DNA of 49,416 bases from Oscillospiraceae bacterium (GCA_017545185.1 JAFWQJ010000078.1:1-49416), one strand, 5' to 3'; positions 15,057 to 24,578 are shown, counted from the first letter of the stretch. Made by a program: numbers and translations. The notes: generated by a model from the sequence alone, not told the origin.

Positions 15057-15629
15057 ATGGAAATGTGTTCCCAGTGCAGGCAGAGACCTGCCGTGATCTT
15101 TTCAAGGGCGCATGAATACGGGCTGTGCCGGGAATGTGCATGGCTGCTGTATCCGCAGATCGACATTCAGCTTGCGGAGACGGAGCAGACCGCGATCGAG
15201 GATGCGCGTGCACATGCGGAGCCGTATGAAAGCTGCGGGATCTGCGGCGTGCGGAGCTCGCAGGTGCATACCGATGACGGGCGATACTGCATTGTCTGCG
15301 CAAAGAGACTGAAGCTGCCGCAGGCGGATAAATTCGCCGCAAGAATGGGCATTGCCGCAGACGATCTCGCGGATTTCGTGCAGAAGGTCGATGCCGCCGA
15401 GCAGACGGAGCAGGACACGGACGGTGCTTTCTCCGGACAGGCGGACGCGGCAAGGTTCCGGCTGCTGAACAGCTATGATGTGGACGGCGGCCGGCTTCTG
15501 ATCGTGCTGGATGCGGAAACCGGCATCCAGTATCTGACAAATCCGCAGTTTTCCGGCTTTTCACCGCTGCTGGACAGCGAGGGCAGACCGATGCTTTACA
15601 GGACTTCGGAAGGAAAGGATACAGAATAA
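15057..15629 (+). CDS. Double zinc-ribbon protein with DUF6440-like C-terminus
   Basis: A 190-residue protein. Residues 4-27 (CSQC and CREC) and 60-81 (CGIC and CIVC) form two treble-clef or ribbon-like zinc sites, the arrangement seen in UvrB/ClpC-accessory (McsA-like) and ClpX-type adaptors. Residues ~140-185 (a DVDGGRLLIVLDAETGIQYL stretch, then FSPLLDSEGRP) match the DUF6440-like module that forms the whole of the next gene. It begins 13 bp after purE and abuts 15630. Function unknown; its place inside the purine run suggests only co-transcription. Confidence 0.75.
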   Translation: MEMCSQCRQRPAVIFSRAHEYGLCRECAWLLYPQIDIQLAETEQTAIEDARAHAEPYESCGICGVRSSQVHTDDGRYCIVCAKRLKLPQADKFAARMGIAADDLADFVQKVDAAEQTEQDTDGAFSGQADAARFRLLNSYDVDGGRLLIVLDAETGIQYLTNPQFSGFSPLLDSEGRPMLYRTSEGKDTE

Positions 15630-15839
15630 ATGAGCATGATGAAGGACTTTTTCTCTCCGCCCAAAGGGGAGGACAATGACGGGGAACGCTTCTCGTTCAG
15701 CGAGCACCTGCTCGGTGGGATGACGCTCTATGTGGTGAAGGACAACAAAACCGGCATCAGCTACATCACGAAGCCGGGCAACGACTGTCCGCTGACGCCG
15801 CTGCTGGACGCAGAAGGGCATCCGGACGTTGAATACTGA
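15630..15839 (+). CDS. Small DUF6440-like protein
   Basis: A 69-residue protein made of one module: [17 protein letters not shown], then [28 protein letters not shown]. The TG-[IV]-x-Y-[IL]-T and PLLD-x-[ED]-G-[RH]-P signature is shared with the C-terminus of the preceding protein. The ATG follows the previous stop codon without a gap and AAAGGA lies 10 nt upstream, so it is translationally linked. No function known. Confidence 0.72.
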   Translation: MSMMKDFFSPPKGEDNDGERFSFSEHLLGGMTLYVVKDNKTGISYITKPGNDCPLTPLLDAEGHPDVEY

Positions 15840-15895
15840 TGCGGACAGAATTCCGCAGAAATCCGTGCATATTATTATTTAGGAGGAATATTCCA

Positions 15896-16615
15896 ATGGC
15901 AAACGTAACAAAAGGCAAGCAGCTCTATGAGGGCAAGGCAAAGAAGGTCTTTGCGACCAGCGATCCGGATCTCGTGATCGTCGATTACAAGGACGACGCG
16001 ACCGCAGGCGACGGCGCCAAGAAGGGCACGATCAAGGGCAAGGGCGTCATCAACAACCAGATGACGAACGTCATGTTCCAGATGCTTGAGAAGGAGGGCG
16101 TTCCGACCCACTTCGTCGAGGAGCTCTCAGAGCGCGAGACGCTGGTCAAGAAGGTCTCGATCGTTCCGCTGGAGGTCATCGTCCGCAATGTTGCAGCCGG
16201 CAGCTTCTCCAAGAGAATGGGCGTTGAGGAAGGCAGAAAGCTCCTGACCCCGATCCTCGAGTTCTCCTATAAGAACGACGAGCTGCACGACCCGTTCATC
16301 AACGATTACTATGCACTGGCACTCGGCCTTGCGACCAAGGAGGAGCTCGATACCATTGCAAAGTATGCATTCAAGGTCAACGAGTTCATGATCGGCTTCT
16401 TCAAGAAGATGAACATTGACCTGATCGACTTCAAGATCGAATTCGGCAGATTCCACGGCCAGATCGTTCTGGCAGACGAGATCTCGCCGGATACCTGCCG
16501 CTTCTGGGATTCCACGACCCACGAGAAGCTCGACAAGGACCGCTTCCGCAGAGATATGGGCGGCGTCGAGGAGGCATATCAGGAGATCATGAAGCGTCTG
16601 AAGGAGAACGCCTGA
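15896..16615 (+). CDS. purC: PurC, SAICAR synthetase
   Basis: A 239-residue phosphoribosylaminoimidazole-succinocarboxamide synthase. It joins aspartate to CAIR using ATP, the step after PurE. Motifs: YEGKAKKVF near residue 10, [10 protein letters not shown] near 35, [11 protein letters not shown] near 95-105, DPFINDYY near 130 and DFKIEFGR near 180. AGGAGG is 9 nt upstream of the ATG at 15896; a longer in-frame extension lacks a ribosome site. Length is typical. Confidence 0.97.
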   Translation: MANVTKGKQLYEGKAKKVFATSDPDLVIVDYKDDATAGDGAKKGTIKGKGVINNQMTNVMFQMLEKEGVPTHFVEELSERETLVKKVSIVPLEVIVRNVAAGSFSKRMGVEEGRKLLTPILEFSYKNDELHDPFINDYYALALGLATKEELDTIAKYAFKVNEFMIGFFKKMNIDLIDFKIEFGRFHGQIVLADEISPDTCRFWDSTTHEKLDKDRFRRDMGGVEEAYQEIMKRLKENA

Positions 16616-16660
16616 TCTCGGACTGTTTCCCAATGAATCTGAAATAACCGGAGGAAGTTT

Positions 16661-18061
16661 ATGGGCGGCTTTTTCGGCGCAGTGTCCAGAAAGGACATTA
16701 CGGACGACCTGTTCTTCGGAACAGACTACCACACACATCTCGGCGCACGCAGAGGCGGCATGGCGGTGTACGCACCGGAGACCGGCTTCCAGCGCGCGAT
16801 CCACAACATTGAGAACGCACCGTTCCGTACCAAGTTTGAACGCGATCTCGCGGAAATGCACGGAAACATGGGCATCGGCTGCATCAGCGATACGGACCCG
16901 CAGCCGGAGCTGGTGCGCTCGCACCTCGGCAGCTATGCGCTGACCACCGTCGGTAGGATCAACAATGCCGAGGAGCTGGTCAACGATATCATTTCCCACG
17001 GCGGACACTTCGGAGAGCAGAGCGGCGGCGTCATCAACCAGACGGAGCTCGTTGCGGCACTGATCGACCAGTGCGACACGATCCCGGAGGGCATCCGCTA
17101 TGCACAGCAGAAGATCAAGGGCTCGATGTCTTTGCTGCTCATGACGAAGGAGGGGCTCTATGCCGCCCGTGACTACATGGGCAGAACGCCGGTCATCCTC
17201 GGACACAAGGAGGGGGCTTACTGTGCGGCATTTGAATCCTTCTCGTACATGAATCTCGGCTATACCTACGTCTGCGATCTGGATCCGGGCGAGGTCGTGT
17301 TTATGACGCCGGATTCCTGCGAGCGCGTCATGGAGCCGAACAATCAGATGAAGATCTGTGCGTTCCTGTGGATCTACTACGGCTACACCACATCCTGCTA
17401 TGAGGGCGTCAATGTTGAGGTCATGCGCAACAACTGCGGCGCGCTGCTTGCAAAGCGCGACAAGGGCATCGACGTTGACTATGTTGCGGGCATTCCGGAA
17501 TCCGGAAACGGCCACGCGATCGGCTATGCCAACGAAAGCGGCATCCGCTTCGCAAGACCGTTCATCAAGTATACCCCGACATGGGTGCGCAGCTTTACGC
17601 CTGCCAAGCAGTCCACGCGCGACCTGACCGCGCACATGAAGCTGATCCCCGTGGAGCAGCTCATCCGCGGCAAGAAGCTGCTGTTCCTCGACGATTCCGT
17701 CGTCCGCGGCACGCAGATGCGCAATACCGTCGAGTTCCTGTACAACAACGGCGCGAAAGAGGTGCATATCCGTTCGGCCAGCCCGCCTTCGATGTTCGGA
17801 TGTAAGTTCCTGAACTTCTCGCCCGGCAAATCCGATATGGATCTGATCGCGCGGCAGGTCGTCCGCAGCTTTGACGGCGACGACCGCTATCTGCAGGATT
17901 ACTGCACGGACAACACCGAGCGCTATCAGGCAATGGTCAATGAGATCGCACACCGCCTGAATTTCACTTCGCTGAAATATCATCTGCTTGCAGATGTGAA
18001 GAAGGCAGTCGGCCTTGATCCGGACTGTCTCTGTACCTACTGCTTTACCGGCGAGGAATAA
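16661..18061 (+). CDS. PurF-like amidophosphoribosyltransferase lacking the catalytic Cys
   Basis: A 466-residue homologue of PurF, which makes 5-phosphoribosylamine from PRPP and glutamine. The PRPP loop is intact (LLFLDDSVVRGT, 340-351) and four Cys fit the iron-sulphur positions of the B. subtilis type (Cys233, Cys381, and Cys458 with Cys461 in the C-terminal CTYC). The N-terminus reads MGGFFG instead of MCG-[IV]: the Cys exposed as the glutaminase nucleophile is Gly2. The usual H-N-G oxyanion segment is also changed (TVGRINNAEEL near 96-106). So the glutaminase half looks dead, while the transferase half looks sound. It may use free ammonia, need a partner, or act elsewhere. It sits between purC and purM with no other purF in the window. 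Confidence 0.85.
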   Translation: MGGFFGAVSRKDITDDLFFGTDYHTHLGARRGGMAVYAPETGFQRAIHNIENAPFRTKFERDLAEMHGNMGIGCISDTDPQPELVRSHLGSYALTTVGRINNAEELVNDIISHGGHFGEQSGGVINQTELVAALIDQCDTIPEGIRYAQQKIKGSMSLLLMTKEGLYAARDYMGRTPVILGHKEGAYCAAFESFSYMNLGYTYVCDLDPGEVVFMTPDSCERVMEPNNQMKICAFLWIYYGYTTSCYEGVNVEVMRNNCGALLAKRDKGIDVDYVAGIPESGNGHAIGYANESGIRFARPFIKYTPTWVRSFTPAKQSTRDLTAHMKLIPVEQLIRGKKLLFLDDSVVRGTQMRNTVEFLYNNGAKEVHIRSASPPSMFGCKFLNFSPGKSDMDLIARQVVRSFDGDDRYLQDYCTDNTERYQAMVNEIAHRLNFTSLKYHLLADVKKAVGLDPDCLCTYCFTGEE

Positions 18062-18134
18062 GCCGGGAAACAATGCCGCCCCGCATGTGGGCGTAATAAC
18101 GGAGTCGGGCACTGCCCGCATAAGGAGATTATGA

Positions 18135-19181
18135 ATGGGACACGAAAAGAACAGTTTTTCTGAGAGCTATGCAAAGGCCGGCGTCGATGTCACCGCCGGA
18201 TACCGCGCCGTTGACCTGATGAAGCAGCACGTAGCCCGCACCGTGACGAAGGGCGTCATGGAGGGAATCGGCGGCTTCGGCGGTCTGTTCCGGCTCGATG
18301 TGAAGGGCATGGAGTCTCCGGTGCTTGTCTCCGGCACGGACGGTGTCGGCACAAAGATCAAGATCGCGTTCATCATGGACCGCCATGATACCGTCGGTAT
18401 TGACTGCGTGGCGATGTGCGTGAACGATATCATCTGCTGCGGTGCAAAGCCGCAGTGCTTCCTTGATTATATCGCCTGCGGAAAGAATATCCCGGAGAAG
18501 ATCGCGTCGATCGTTTCCGGCGTCGCGGAGGGCTGCGTGCAGGCAGAATGTGCGCTGGTCGGCGGCGAGACCGCAGAGCATCCCGGCCTGATGCCGGAGG
18601 ATGAATACGACCTCGCCGGCTTCGCGGTCGGTCTGGTCGATGAGAAGAAGATCCTGAAGCCCGATACCCAGAAGAAGGGCGACGTCCTGATCGCGCTGGC
18701 ATCCAGCGGCGTGCATTCCAACGGCTTTTCGCTGGTGCGCAAGGTGTTCAACGTCAACGAGAGCAACCTTGCACGGCATTATGCCGACCTCGGCTCGACG
18801 CTCGGCGAATGCCTGCTGACCCCGACCCGCATCTATGTGAAGCCGGTCATGAAGCTGCTGGAAACGGTCAATGTCAAGGCGATCTCGCACATCACCGGCG
18901 GCGGCTTCTACGAGAATATCCCGCGCAGCCTGCCGGACGGCCTGTCTGCGTATATCCCGCGCAAGAACGTGCAGGTGCTCCCGATCTTCGACCTGATCGC
19001 ATCGACCGGCAAGATCCCGGAGCGCGACATGTTCAATACCTTTAATATGGGCGTCGGCATGATCGTTTCCGTGGCACCGGAGGATGCAGATGCAGCAGTC
19101 GCGGCACTGAACGCATCCGGCGAGCGCGCATACGTCCTCGGCGAGCTGACCGAGAGCGACGCGGGCGTCGTCATCGAATAA
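18135..19181 (+). CDS. purM: PurM, AIR synthetase
   Basis: A 348-residue phosphoribosylformylglycinamidine cyclo-ligase, which closes the imidazole ring (FGAM + ATP to AIR). Motifs: [14 protein letters not shown] near 66-79, the metal/ATP segment [12 protein letters not shown] near 140-151, HSNGFSLVR near 195, and [13 protein letters not shown] near 256. AAGGAG lies 7 nt upstream. It is separated from the PurF-like gene by 73 bp and from purN by 16 bp. The substrate-making purL/S/Q genes are not in the window. Confidence 0.97.
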   Translation: MGHEKNSFSESYAKAGVDVTAGYRAVDLMKQHVARTVTKGVMEGIGGFGGLFRLDVKGMESPVLVSGTDGVGTKIKIAFIMDRHDTVGIDCVAMCVNDIICCGAKPQCFLDYIACGKNIPEKIASIVSGVAEGCVQAECALVGGETAEHPGLMPEDEYDLAGFAVGLVDEKKILKPDTQKKGDVLIALASSGVHSNGFSLVRKVFNVNESNLARHYADLGSTLGECLLTPTRIYVKPVMKLLETVNVKAISHITGGGFYENIPRSLPDGLSAYIPRKNVQVLPIFDLIASTGKIPERDMFNTFNMGVGMIVSVAPEDADAAVAALNASGERAYVLGELTESDAGVVIE

Positions 19182-19197
19182 CAGCAGGAGGTGCCGC

Positions 19198-19830
19198 ATG
19201 GCACAGAAAAATATCATCGTTCTGGTGTCCGGCGGCGGCACCAACTTGCAGGCACTGATCGACGCAGAGAGCCGCGGAGAACTGGGCGGCGGAAAGATCA
19301 CCTGCGTCATCAGCTCCAAGCCCGGCGTATTTGCGCTGGAGCGTGCGGCAAAGGCGGGGATTCGGACGCGCGTGATCGTGCGGAAGGATTATCCCGATAC
19401 AGCGGCATACAGCGCGGCGATGCTCGATGCATTCCGCGAGGAGCAGGCCGATCTGATCGTGCAGGCGGGCTTCATGACGATCCTCGACGAAACGATCTGC
19501 CGCGCATACCCGAACAAAATGATGAACGTGCATCCCGCACTGATCCCGAGCTTCTGCGGCAAGGGCTATTACGGGCTGCATGTGCATGAAGCAGCACTGA
19601 AAAAGGGCGTCAAGGTCACCGGTGCGACCGTGCATTTTGTCACGGAGGTCTGTGACGGCGGCCCGATCATCCTGCAGAAGGCCGTGGCCGTGCAGCCGGG
19701 CGATACCCCGGAAATCCTGCAGAAGCGCGTCATGGAGCAGGCAGAGTGGAAAATTCTCCCGGAGGCCGTCAGGCTGTTCTGTGAGGAGAAGCTCTCGGTG
19801 CAGGATGACATTGTAACAGTCAAAGCATGA
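19198..19830 (+). CDS. purN: PurN, GAR transformylase
   Basis: A 210-residue phosphoribosylglycinamide formyltransferase using 10-formyl-tetrahydrofolate. Motifs: VSGGGTNLQALI near residue 10, and the catalytic NVHPALIPSFCGKGYYGLHV block near 105-125, containing the active Asn/His pair; then TGATVHFV and DGGPII near 140-158. AGGAGGT lies 5 nt upstream of the ATG. Its stop overlaps the start of the next gene by four bases (ATGA), linking it to the hydrolase. Confidence 0.97.
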   Translation: MAQKNIIVLVSGGGTNLQALIDAESRGELGGGKITCVISSKPGVFALERAAKAGIRTRVIVRKDYPDTAAYSAAMLDAFREEQADLIVQAGFMTILDETICRAYPNKMMNVHPALIPSFCGKGYYGLHVHEAALKKGVKVTGATVHFVTEVCDGGPIILQKAVAVQPGDTPEILQKRVMEQAEWKILPEAVRLFCEEKLSVQDDIVTVKA

Positions 19831-20888
19831 AGCCCGCGGTGAAGGCCGTGCTCGGCGTGACCTGCGCCGCGGCGGTGCTGTTTGCCGCGGCCATGGCCGG
19901 AACGGCACTGATCATGAAGGCGCAGTTCCGGCGCGGGGATTATCCCCTTGACAGAAGCTCCGAGCATACGGCGTTCGGCTGGTATCCGGCATTTGCGGCA
20001 GATCATCCGCGCGTGAAAGTGGAATTTCCGTCCGGCGATCTGATGCTGAAGGGCTGGATCTACGGGGCGGAAAATACGGAAAAGCTGATCGTGTTTGCGC
20101 ACGGCATCGGCTCCGGACACGAGGCATACGTCAATCAGCTCTGCTGGTTTGCCGACCGCGGCTGGTGCGTGTTCGCCTACGATGCGGCCGGCTCCGGCGA
20201 CAGCCCCGGCAATTCAACGGTCGGGCTGGTGCAGTCCGCGCTGGACCTGCACAGTGCGCTGACCTTTGCGGAGCAGGACCCGCGGCTCAGAGATATGCCG
20301 AAGGTGCTGCTCGGGCACAGCTGGGGCGGCTATGCCGTCGGCGTCGTGCTGAATTTTGACCATGATATCAAAGCGGCGGCCTCGCTTTCCGGCTATGCAT
20401 ATCCGCTGGAAATGCTGGATCAGGGCGCGGTGAATGTGCTCGGAAAGACCGGTGCAAAGCTGATCCGCCCGTTTGCCGCACTGTATAACAAACTGGTGTT
20501 CGGCCGGTATGCCGGACTGAACGCCGTGGACGGCATCAACAAAGCGAGGATCCCGTTCCTTGCGGTGCACGGCGAATCAGACGAATTTGTGCTGTACAGC
20601 TTCGGCATCATTTCGCAGCAGGATAAGATCACGAATCCTTATGCGGAATTTGAACCGATCACCGGCGATTTTTCGCATCACAACGATTATTTCCACAGCG
20701 AGGAATGCAACCGGTATGTTCAGGCGTTGTATTCCGGCAGCGATGCTTCGCAGGAGGAATTGCTCGGCATGTTCAGCAACAGTCATGCAGATGATGCGGA
20801 CAAGGCGCTGTTCCGCGCGGTCAATGAACCGCTGCTGGAACAGATCGACGCTTTTTATGAGCAGGCGCTGCATAGGCAGAACCCGTAA
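19827..20888 (+). CDS. Membrane-anchored alpha/beta hydrolase
   Basis: A 353-residue protein with one N-terminal membrane segment (residues 7-30) and an alpha/beta-hydrolase domain: FAHGIGSG oxyanion loop near 93-100, YDAAGSGDSPG near 120-130, nucleophile elbow GHSWGG near 163-168, HGESDEF (Asp candidate) near 250, and a late HHND (His candidate) near 282. This resembles serine aminopeptidase/monoacylglycerol-lipase-like hydrolases (S33-type). The start overlaps purN by 4 bp. Substrate unknown; there is no obvious link to purines beyond co-transcription. Confidence 0.85.
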   Translation: MKPAVKAVLGVTCAAAVLFAAAMAGTALIMKAQFRRGDYPLDRSSEHTAFGWYPAFAADHPRVKVEFPSGDLMLKGWIYGAENTEKLIVFAHGIGSGHEAYVNQLCWFADRGWCVFAYDAAGSGDSPGNSTVGLVQSALDLHSALTFAEQDPRLRDMPKVLLGHSWGGYAVGVVLNFDHDIKAAASLSGYAYPLEMLDQGAVNVLGKTGAKLIRPFAALYNKLVFGRYAGLNAVDGINKARIPFLAVHGESDEFVLYSFGIISQQDKITNPYAEFEPITGDFSHHNDYFHSEECNRYVQALYSGSDASQEELLGMFSNSHADDADKALFRAVNEPLLEQIDAFYEQALHRQNP

Positions 20889-20940
20889 CCCCCCGCACAG
20901 ATGCGGAGTATATACTGAAAACATACAGGAGGAAATCATT

Positions 20941-21657
20941 ATGGCTATGATCTCACTGGAACAGGAACTCAAGGGAAACAGCTATCCCGGCAGAGGCATC
21001 GTCCTCGGACGCACGGCTGACGGCAAGCACGCCGTTGCTGCGTATTTCATCATGGGAAGAAGCGAAAATTCCCGCAACCGCATCTTTGTGGCGGACGGCG
21101 AAGGTCTGAAAACACAGGCGTTCGATGAGTCCAAGTGCACGGATCCGTCCCTCATCATCTATTCGCCGGTGCGTGTGCTCGGCAACAAGACGATCGTCAC
21201 GAACGGCGACCAGACCGACACGATCTACGAGGGCATGGATCATCAGTTCACGTTCGAGCAGAGCCTGCGCTCCCGCAAGTTCGAGCCGGACGATCCGAAC
21301 TTCACCCCCCGCATCTCCGGCATCATCCGCTGCGAGAAGGGCGCGTTCAACTATGCGCTGTCCATTCTGAAATCCGCAGAGGGCAATCCGGAATCCTGCC
21401 AGCGGTTCACCTTCACCTATGAGAATCCGCTCGCAGGTCAGGGTCACTTCATTCATACGTATGTCGGTGACGGCAATCCGCTGCCGAGCTTCAAGGGCGA
21501 GCCGAAGCTCGTGGAGATCCCGGACGATATCGACGCATTTGCCGATATGCTCTGGAACAGCCTGAACGCGGACAACAAGATCTCCCTGTTCGTGCGGTTC
21601 ATCGACCCGCAGGACAACAGCACGGAGACCCGCATCATCAACCGCTATACAAAATAA
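20941..21657 (+). CDS. PurO-type IMP cyclohydrolase
   Basis: A 238-residue protein of the IMP_cyclohyd family (PurO, first known from archaea), which closes the last ring to give IMP from formyl-AICAR. Signatures: YPGRGIVLGRT near residue 15, YFIMGRSENSRNR near 38-50 and TNGDQTD near 87. This is not the IMP cyclohydrolase domain found in bacterial PurH; it is an unrelated fold doing the same reaction. The partner transformylase (22700-23884) lacks the PurH cyclohydrolase domain, so the two proteins together replace PurH. AGGAGG lies 8 nt upstream of the ATG at 20941. Confidence 0.88.
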   Translation: MAMISLEQELKGNSYPGRGIVLGRTADGKHAVAAYFIMGRSENSRNRIFVADGEGLKTQAFDESKCTDPSLIIYSPVRVLGNKTIVTNGDQTDTIYEGMDHQFTFEQSLRSRKFEPDDPNFTPRISGIIRCEKGAFNYALSILKSAEGNPESCQRFTFTYENPLAGQGHFIHTYVGDGNPLPSFKGEPKLVEIPDDIDAFADMLWNSLNADNKISLFVRFIDPQDNSTETRIINRYTK

Positions 21658-21742
21658 ACGGACGTTACAGCCGGACGGAATCAGACGATCTCGCAACCTC
21701 ATTCGCAGGACCCCTTTTCCGAAGCCGAAAGGAGTGTGACCT

Positions 21743-22657
21743 ATGGGACTGTTTGATAAACTGATCAAGGATGCTGTCGGCAATGCCGTCAGCGAGGCCG
21801 TCAAAAAGGCCGTGCAGCCGAAGGCCGACGAGCTTGCGGCAAATGCGGTCAGTCAGGCCGCGAATGCGCTGAACCAGACCGCGAACCAGACCGCCGCAGC
21901 CGCCGGAGCCGCAAATCAGGCAGCTGCGGAGGGCGCGCAGGCAGCTTCCGGGACCGAAGCTCCCTCGAAGGAGGAGATGCAGGCGGCGCTCGGAACGCTC
22001 GGCTCGCTGCTCGGCGGATTTGCGCAGCGCGCAGCCGAGAACATGAAGCTCTGTCCGAAGTGCGGCGAGGCTGCTTCCGCGGATAAGGACTTCTGTCCTT
22101 CCTGCGGCGCCAAGCTGCCGGATATGACCGTCGCGGACGGCGTCAAATGCGCAAAATGCGGAAAGCAGAACGAGCCGGGCACACGATTCTGCTCGGGCTG
22201 CGGGGAGAAGCTCCCGGCGGCGGTTCAGGCTGAACAGGCCGCTGCGGAAGCGGATGCCGAAGTCCTGAAGCAATGGGCGGAAAAGCTCCCGGATTTCCCG
22301 GTGTGGAGCTGCGGCGGCTCTGACATGGAGCTGGAGCAGGAAACGGGCACCGAGACCGAAAGCTGGCGGTTCTCCGTCACGCTGGTGACGCCCGTCGCTG
22401 CGGAGAATGCCGTGAAGCAGTACCGGCAGGTGCTGATGCAAAACGGGTTCAAGACCGAGGGACAGTATCCCGACGAGGAGCATCTCTATAAGCGCGTGAA
22501 CGGCGTCAGCTGCCATGTGGATACGGAGCACTGCTTCCAGGGGGATGCGGATTCCCCGACGATCTATCTCGATCACAGCCAGCCGACCGGCGGCTATGAC
22601 TATCAAAAGCCGGAGAAGAAGCAATCCGGCGGACTGCTCGGCGCATTGTTCGGATAA
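21743..22657 (+). CDS. Double zinc-ribbon protein with Ala-rich N-terminus
   Basis: A 304-residue soluble protein. Residues 1-75 are Ala/Gln/Asn-rich and helical-looking, followed by two zinc ribbons (CPKC/CPSC near 103-120; CAKC/CSGC near 136-153). The C-terminal half (160-290) is an alpha/beta-looking domain ending in SGGLLGALFG. I do not recognise the C-terminal domain. AAAGGAG is 8 nt upstream of the ATG. It lies between the two proteins that complete IMP synthesis, 85 bp after the first and 42 bp before the second. Confidence 0.72.
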   Translation: MGLFDKLIKDAVGNAVSEAVKKAVQPKADELAANAVSQAANALNQTANQTAAAAGAANQAAAEGAQAASGTEAPSKEEMQAALGTLGSLLGGFAQRAAENMKLCPKCGEAASADKDFCPSCGAKLPDMTVADGVKCAKCGKQNEPGTRFCSGCGEKLPAAVQAEQAAAEADAEVLKQWAEKLPDFPVWSCGGSDMELEQETGTETESWRFSVTLVTPVAAENAVKQYRQVLMQNGFKTEGQYPDEEHLYKRVNGVSCHVDTEHCFQGDADSPTIYLDHSQPTGGYDYQKPEKKQSGGLLGALFG

Positions 22658-22699
22658 TGTGCTGAATAAACTGCTGTTTGATTGGAAAGGAAGAAAATC

Positions 22700-23884
22700 A
22701 TGGAAACCGAACGTCTTTTGAAATACGGATGCAATCCGAACCAGAAGCCTGCCAGAATCTACATGAACGACGGCAGCGCGCTCCCGATCACCGTGCTCTC
22801 CGGCAATCCGGGCTACATCAATCTGCTGGATGCATTCAACGGCTGGCAGCTCGTCCGCGAGCTGAAGGCTGCGACCGGTATGCCGGCTGCGACCTCGTTC
22901 AAGCATGTTTCCCCGGCGGGTGCCGCGATCGGCAGACCGCTTTCCGATACGCTGAAGAAGATCTACTTTGTGGACGATCTCGGTGAGCTCTCTCCGCTGG
23001 CCTGTGCCTATGCGAGAGCAAGAGGCGCGGACAGAATGTCCAGCTTCGGCGACTGGATCTCCCTTTCCGACGAGTGCGACGCGATCACCGCAACGCTGAT
23101 CGCACGCGAGGTCTCCGACGGCATCATTGCGCCGGGCTACTCCACAGAGGCGCTCGAGATTCTCAAGACCAAGCGCAAGGGCAATTACAACATCGTGCAG
23201 ATCGACCCGAACTACGAGCCGCCGAAGGTCGAGCACAAGGAAGTGTTCGGCGTGACCTTCGAGCAGGGCAGAAATGATCTCGCGATCAACGAGGAGACTA
23301 TGCTCTCCAATATCGTGACCAATAACAAGGATATCCCGGATGACAAGAAGTTCGATCTCATCATCTCGCTGATCACGCTGAAATATACGCAGTCGAACTC
23401 CGTCTGCTATGTCAAGGACGGTCAGGCGATCGGTATCGGCGCAGGCCAGCAGTCCAGAATCCACTGCACGAGACTGGCCGGCACGAAGGCGGATAACTGG
23501 TGGCTCAGACAGGCGCCGCAGGTGCTGAATCTGCCGTTCCGCGATGACATCAAGCGCCCCGACCGCGACAACGCGATCGACCTCTACATCGGTGAGGATT
23601 ACATGGATATCCTCGCGGACGGCGAATGGGAGCGCGTGTTCACCGAGAAGCCGCCGGTCTTTACGAAGGAAGAGCGTCAGGCGTGGATCGCGAAGAACAC
23701 CGACGTCTGCCTCGGCTCCGATGCATTTTTCCCGTTCCCGGACAACATCGACCGCGCATTCAAGAGCGGCGTCAAGTATATCGTCGAGCCGGGCGGGTCG
23801 ATCAGAGACGACCTTGTCATTGAACAGTGCAACAAGTATAACATTGCAATGGCCTTCTGCGGCCTGAGACTGTTCCATCACTAA
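22700..23884 (+). CDS. purH: Stand-alone AICAR transformylase (PurH N-domain absent)
   Basis: A 394-residue protein matching only the AICAR formyltransferase half of bifunctional PurH. It transfers a formyl group from 10-formyl-THF to AICAR. Motifs: FKHVSPAG near residue 71 (catalytic Lys-His region), SNSVCYVKDGQAIGIGAGQQ near 235-254, and DAFFPFPDN then EPGGSIRDDL near 343-372. The ~200-residue IMP cyclohydrolase domain that precedes this part in standard PurH is missing; that reaction is supplied by 20941-21657. Start 22700 has GGAAAGGAAG upstream. Some authors call such single-domain enzymes PurV; the symbol here denotes the domain family. Confidence 0.92.
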   Translation: METERLLKYGCNPNQKPARIYMNDGSALPITVLSGNPGYINLLDAFNGWQLVRELKAATGMPAATSFKHVSPAGAAIGRPLSDTLKKIYFVDDLGELSPLACAYARARGADRMSSFGDWISLSDECDAITATLIAREVSDGIIAPGYSTEALEILKTKRKGNYNIVQIDPNYEPPKVEHKEVFGVTFEQGRNDLAINEETMLSNIVTNNKDIPDDKKFDLIISLITLKYTQSNSVCYVKDGQAIGIGAGQQSRIHCTRLAGTKADNWWLRQAPQVLNLPFRDDIKRPDRDNAIDLYIGEDYMDILADGEWERVFTEKPPVFTKEERQAWIAKNTDVCLGSDAFFPFPDNIDRAFKSGVKYIVEPGGSIRDDLVIEQCNKYNIAMAFCGLRLFHH

Positions 23885-23943
23885 GCACGGGCAGCGCCCG
23901 GTCGGCAGACGGGTGCAGAACGGATAAAATAAGGATGAATGGC

Positions 23944-24501
23944 ATGAAGATCTACCTCATGCGCCACGGTGAACCGACCTACCGCGATACCGAAGCGCTC
24001 GGGCTGCCCGGCATGGGCGCAGAGCTCGGACAGCTGACGGCAGAGGGCATCCTGCAGGCGGAGGAAGCCGCAAAGGATCCCCGCATTCAGGACTGCGACC
24101 TGATCGTCTCCTCGCCGTACCCGCGCGCCCTGCAGACCGCGGCGATCGTCACGAGAAGGCTGAACAGGCCGGTCGAGGTCGCGGTCGGGCTGCATGAGTG
24201 GCTGCCCCGCACGGACTATGCGGCAGCGACCCATGCGGAGATCACCGAAAGCTGGCATGAGTACATGAGAAACTGCGGGGTTCACACGCCGCAGGACAAA
24301 TTCCCGGATTGGGAGACCCACGCAAGTATGCGCAGACGCGCAAAGGAAGCGATCGCGCCGTATCTCGGCCGCAGCGATATCAGAAAGCTGCTGATTGTCT
24401 GTCACGGCGGGATCATGCGGGCACTGATGGATCAGCCCGATATCCCGAAGATCCGCTTCTGTGAGATCACGGAGCTGACGCCCGATATGCTGGAACCGTA
24501 A
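23944..24501 (+). CDS. Histidine phosphatase family protein
   Basis: A 185-residue phosphoglycerate-mutase-like phosphatase. The RHG motif (LMRHGEP, residues 6-12) provides the phosphorylated His; SSPYPRALQTA near 55-65 and CHGGIMRAL near 156-164 give the second Arg and His. ATG 23944 is favoured over one three codons upstream that overlaps the AAGGA ribosome site. It sits between the AICAR transformylase and purD, so it may act on a nucleotide or sugar phosphate, but the substrate cannot be read from sequence. Confidence 0.88.
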   Translation: MKIYLMRHGEPTYRDTEALGLPGMGAELGQLTAEGILQAEEAAKDPRIQDCDLIVSSPYPRALQTAAIVTRRLNRPVEVAVGLHEWLPRTDYAAATHAEITESWHEYMRNCGVHTPQDKFPDWETHASMRRRAKEAIAPYLGRSDIRKLLIVCHGGIMRALMDQPDIPKIRFCEITELTPDMLEP

Positions 24502-24578
24502 CGGCGGGGCGTACAGATACAGCCGGAGAAAATGCATTTTCCGGCAAGAACAAAGAAACTCCGAAAGGAATTAAAGGT

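Noticed and set aside
14512-15895. A purine (G-box) or PRPP riboswitch ahead of the purine genes
   Set aside because: The gaps before purE and purC are 34 and 56 bp, too short for either aptamer, and no conserved core is seen.
16127-18121. A 664-codon minus-strand open frame opposite purC and the PurF-like gene
   Set aside because: Antisense shadow of two recognised purine genes.
21665-23881. A 738-codon minus-strand open frame opposite the zinc-ribbon and transformylase genes
   Set aside because: Antisense to a clear AICAR transformylase; no family motif and no start signals.
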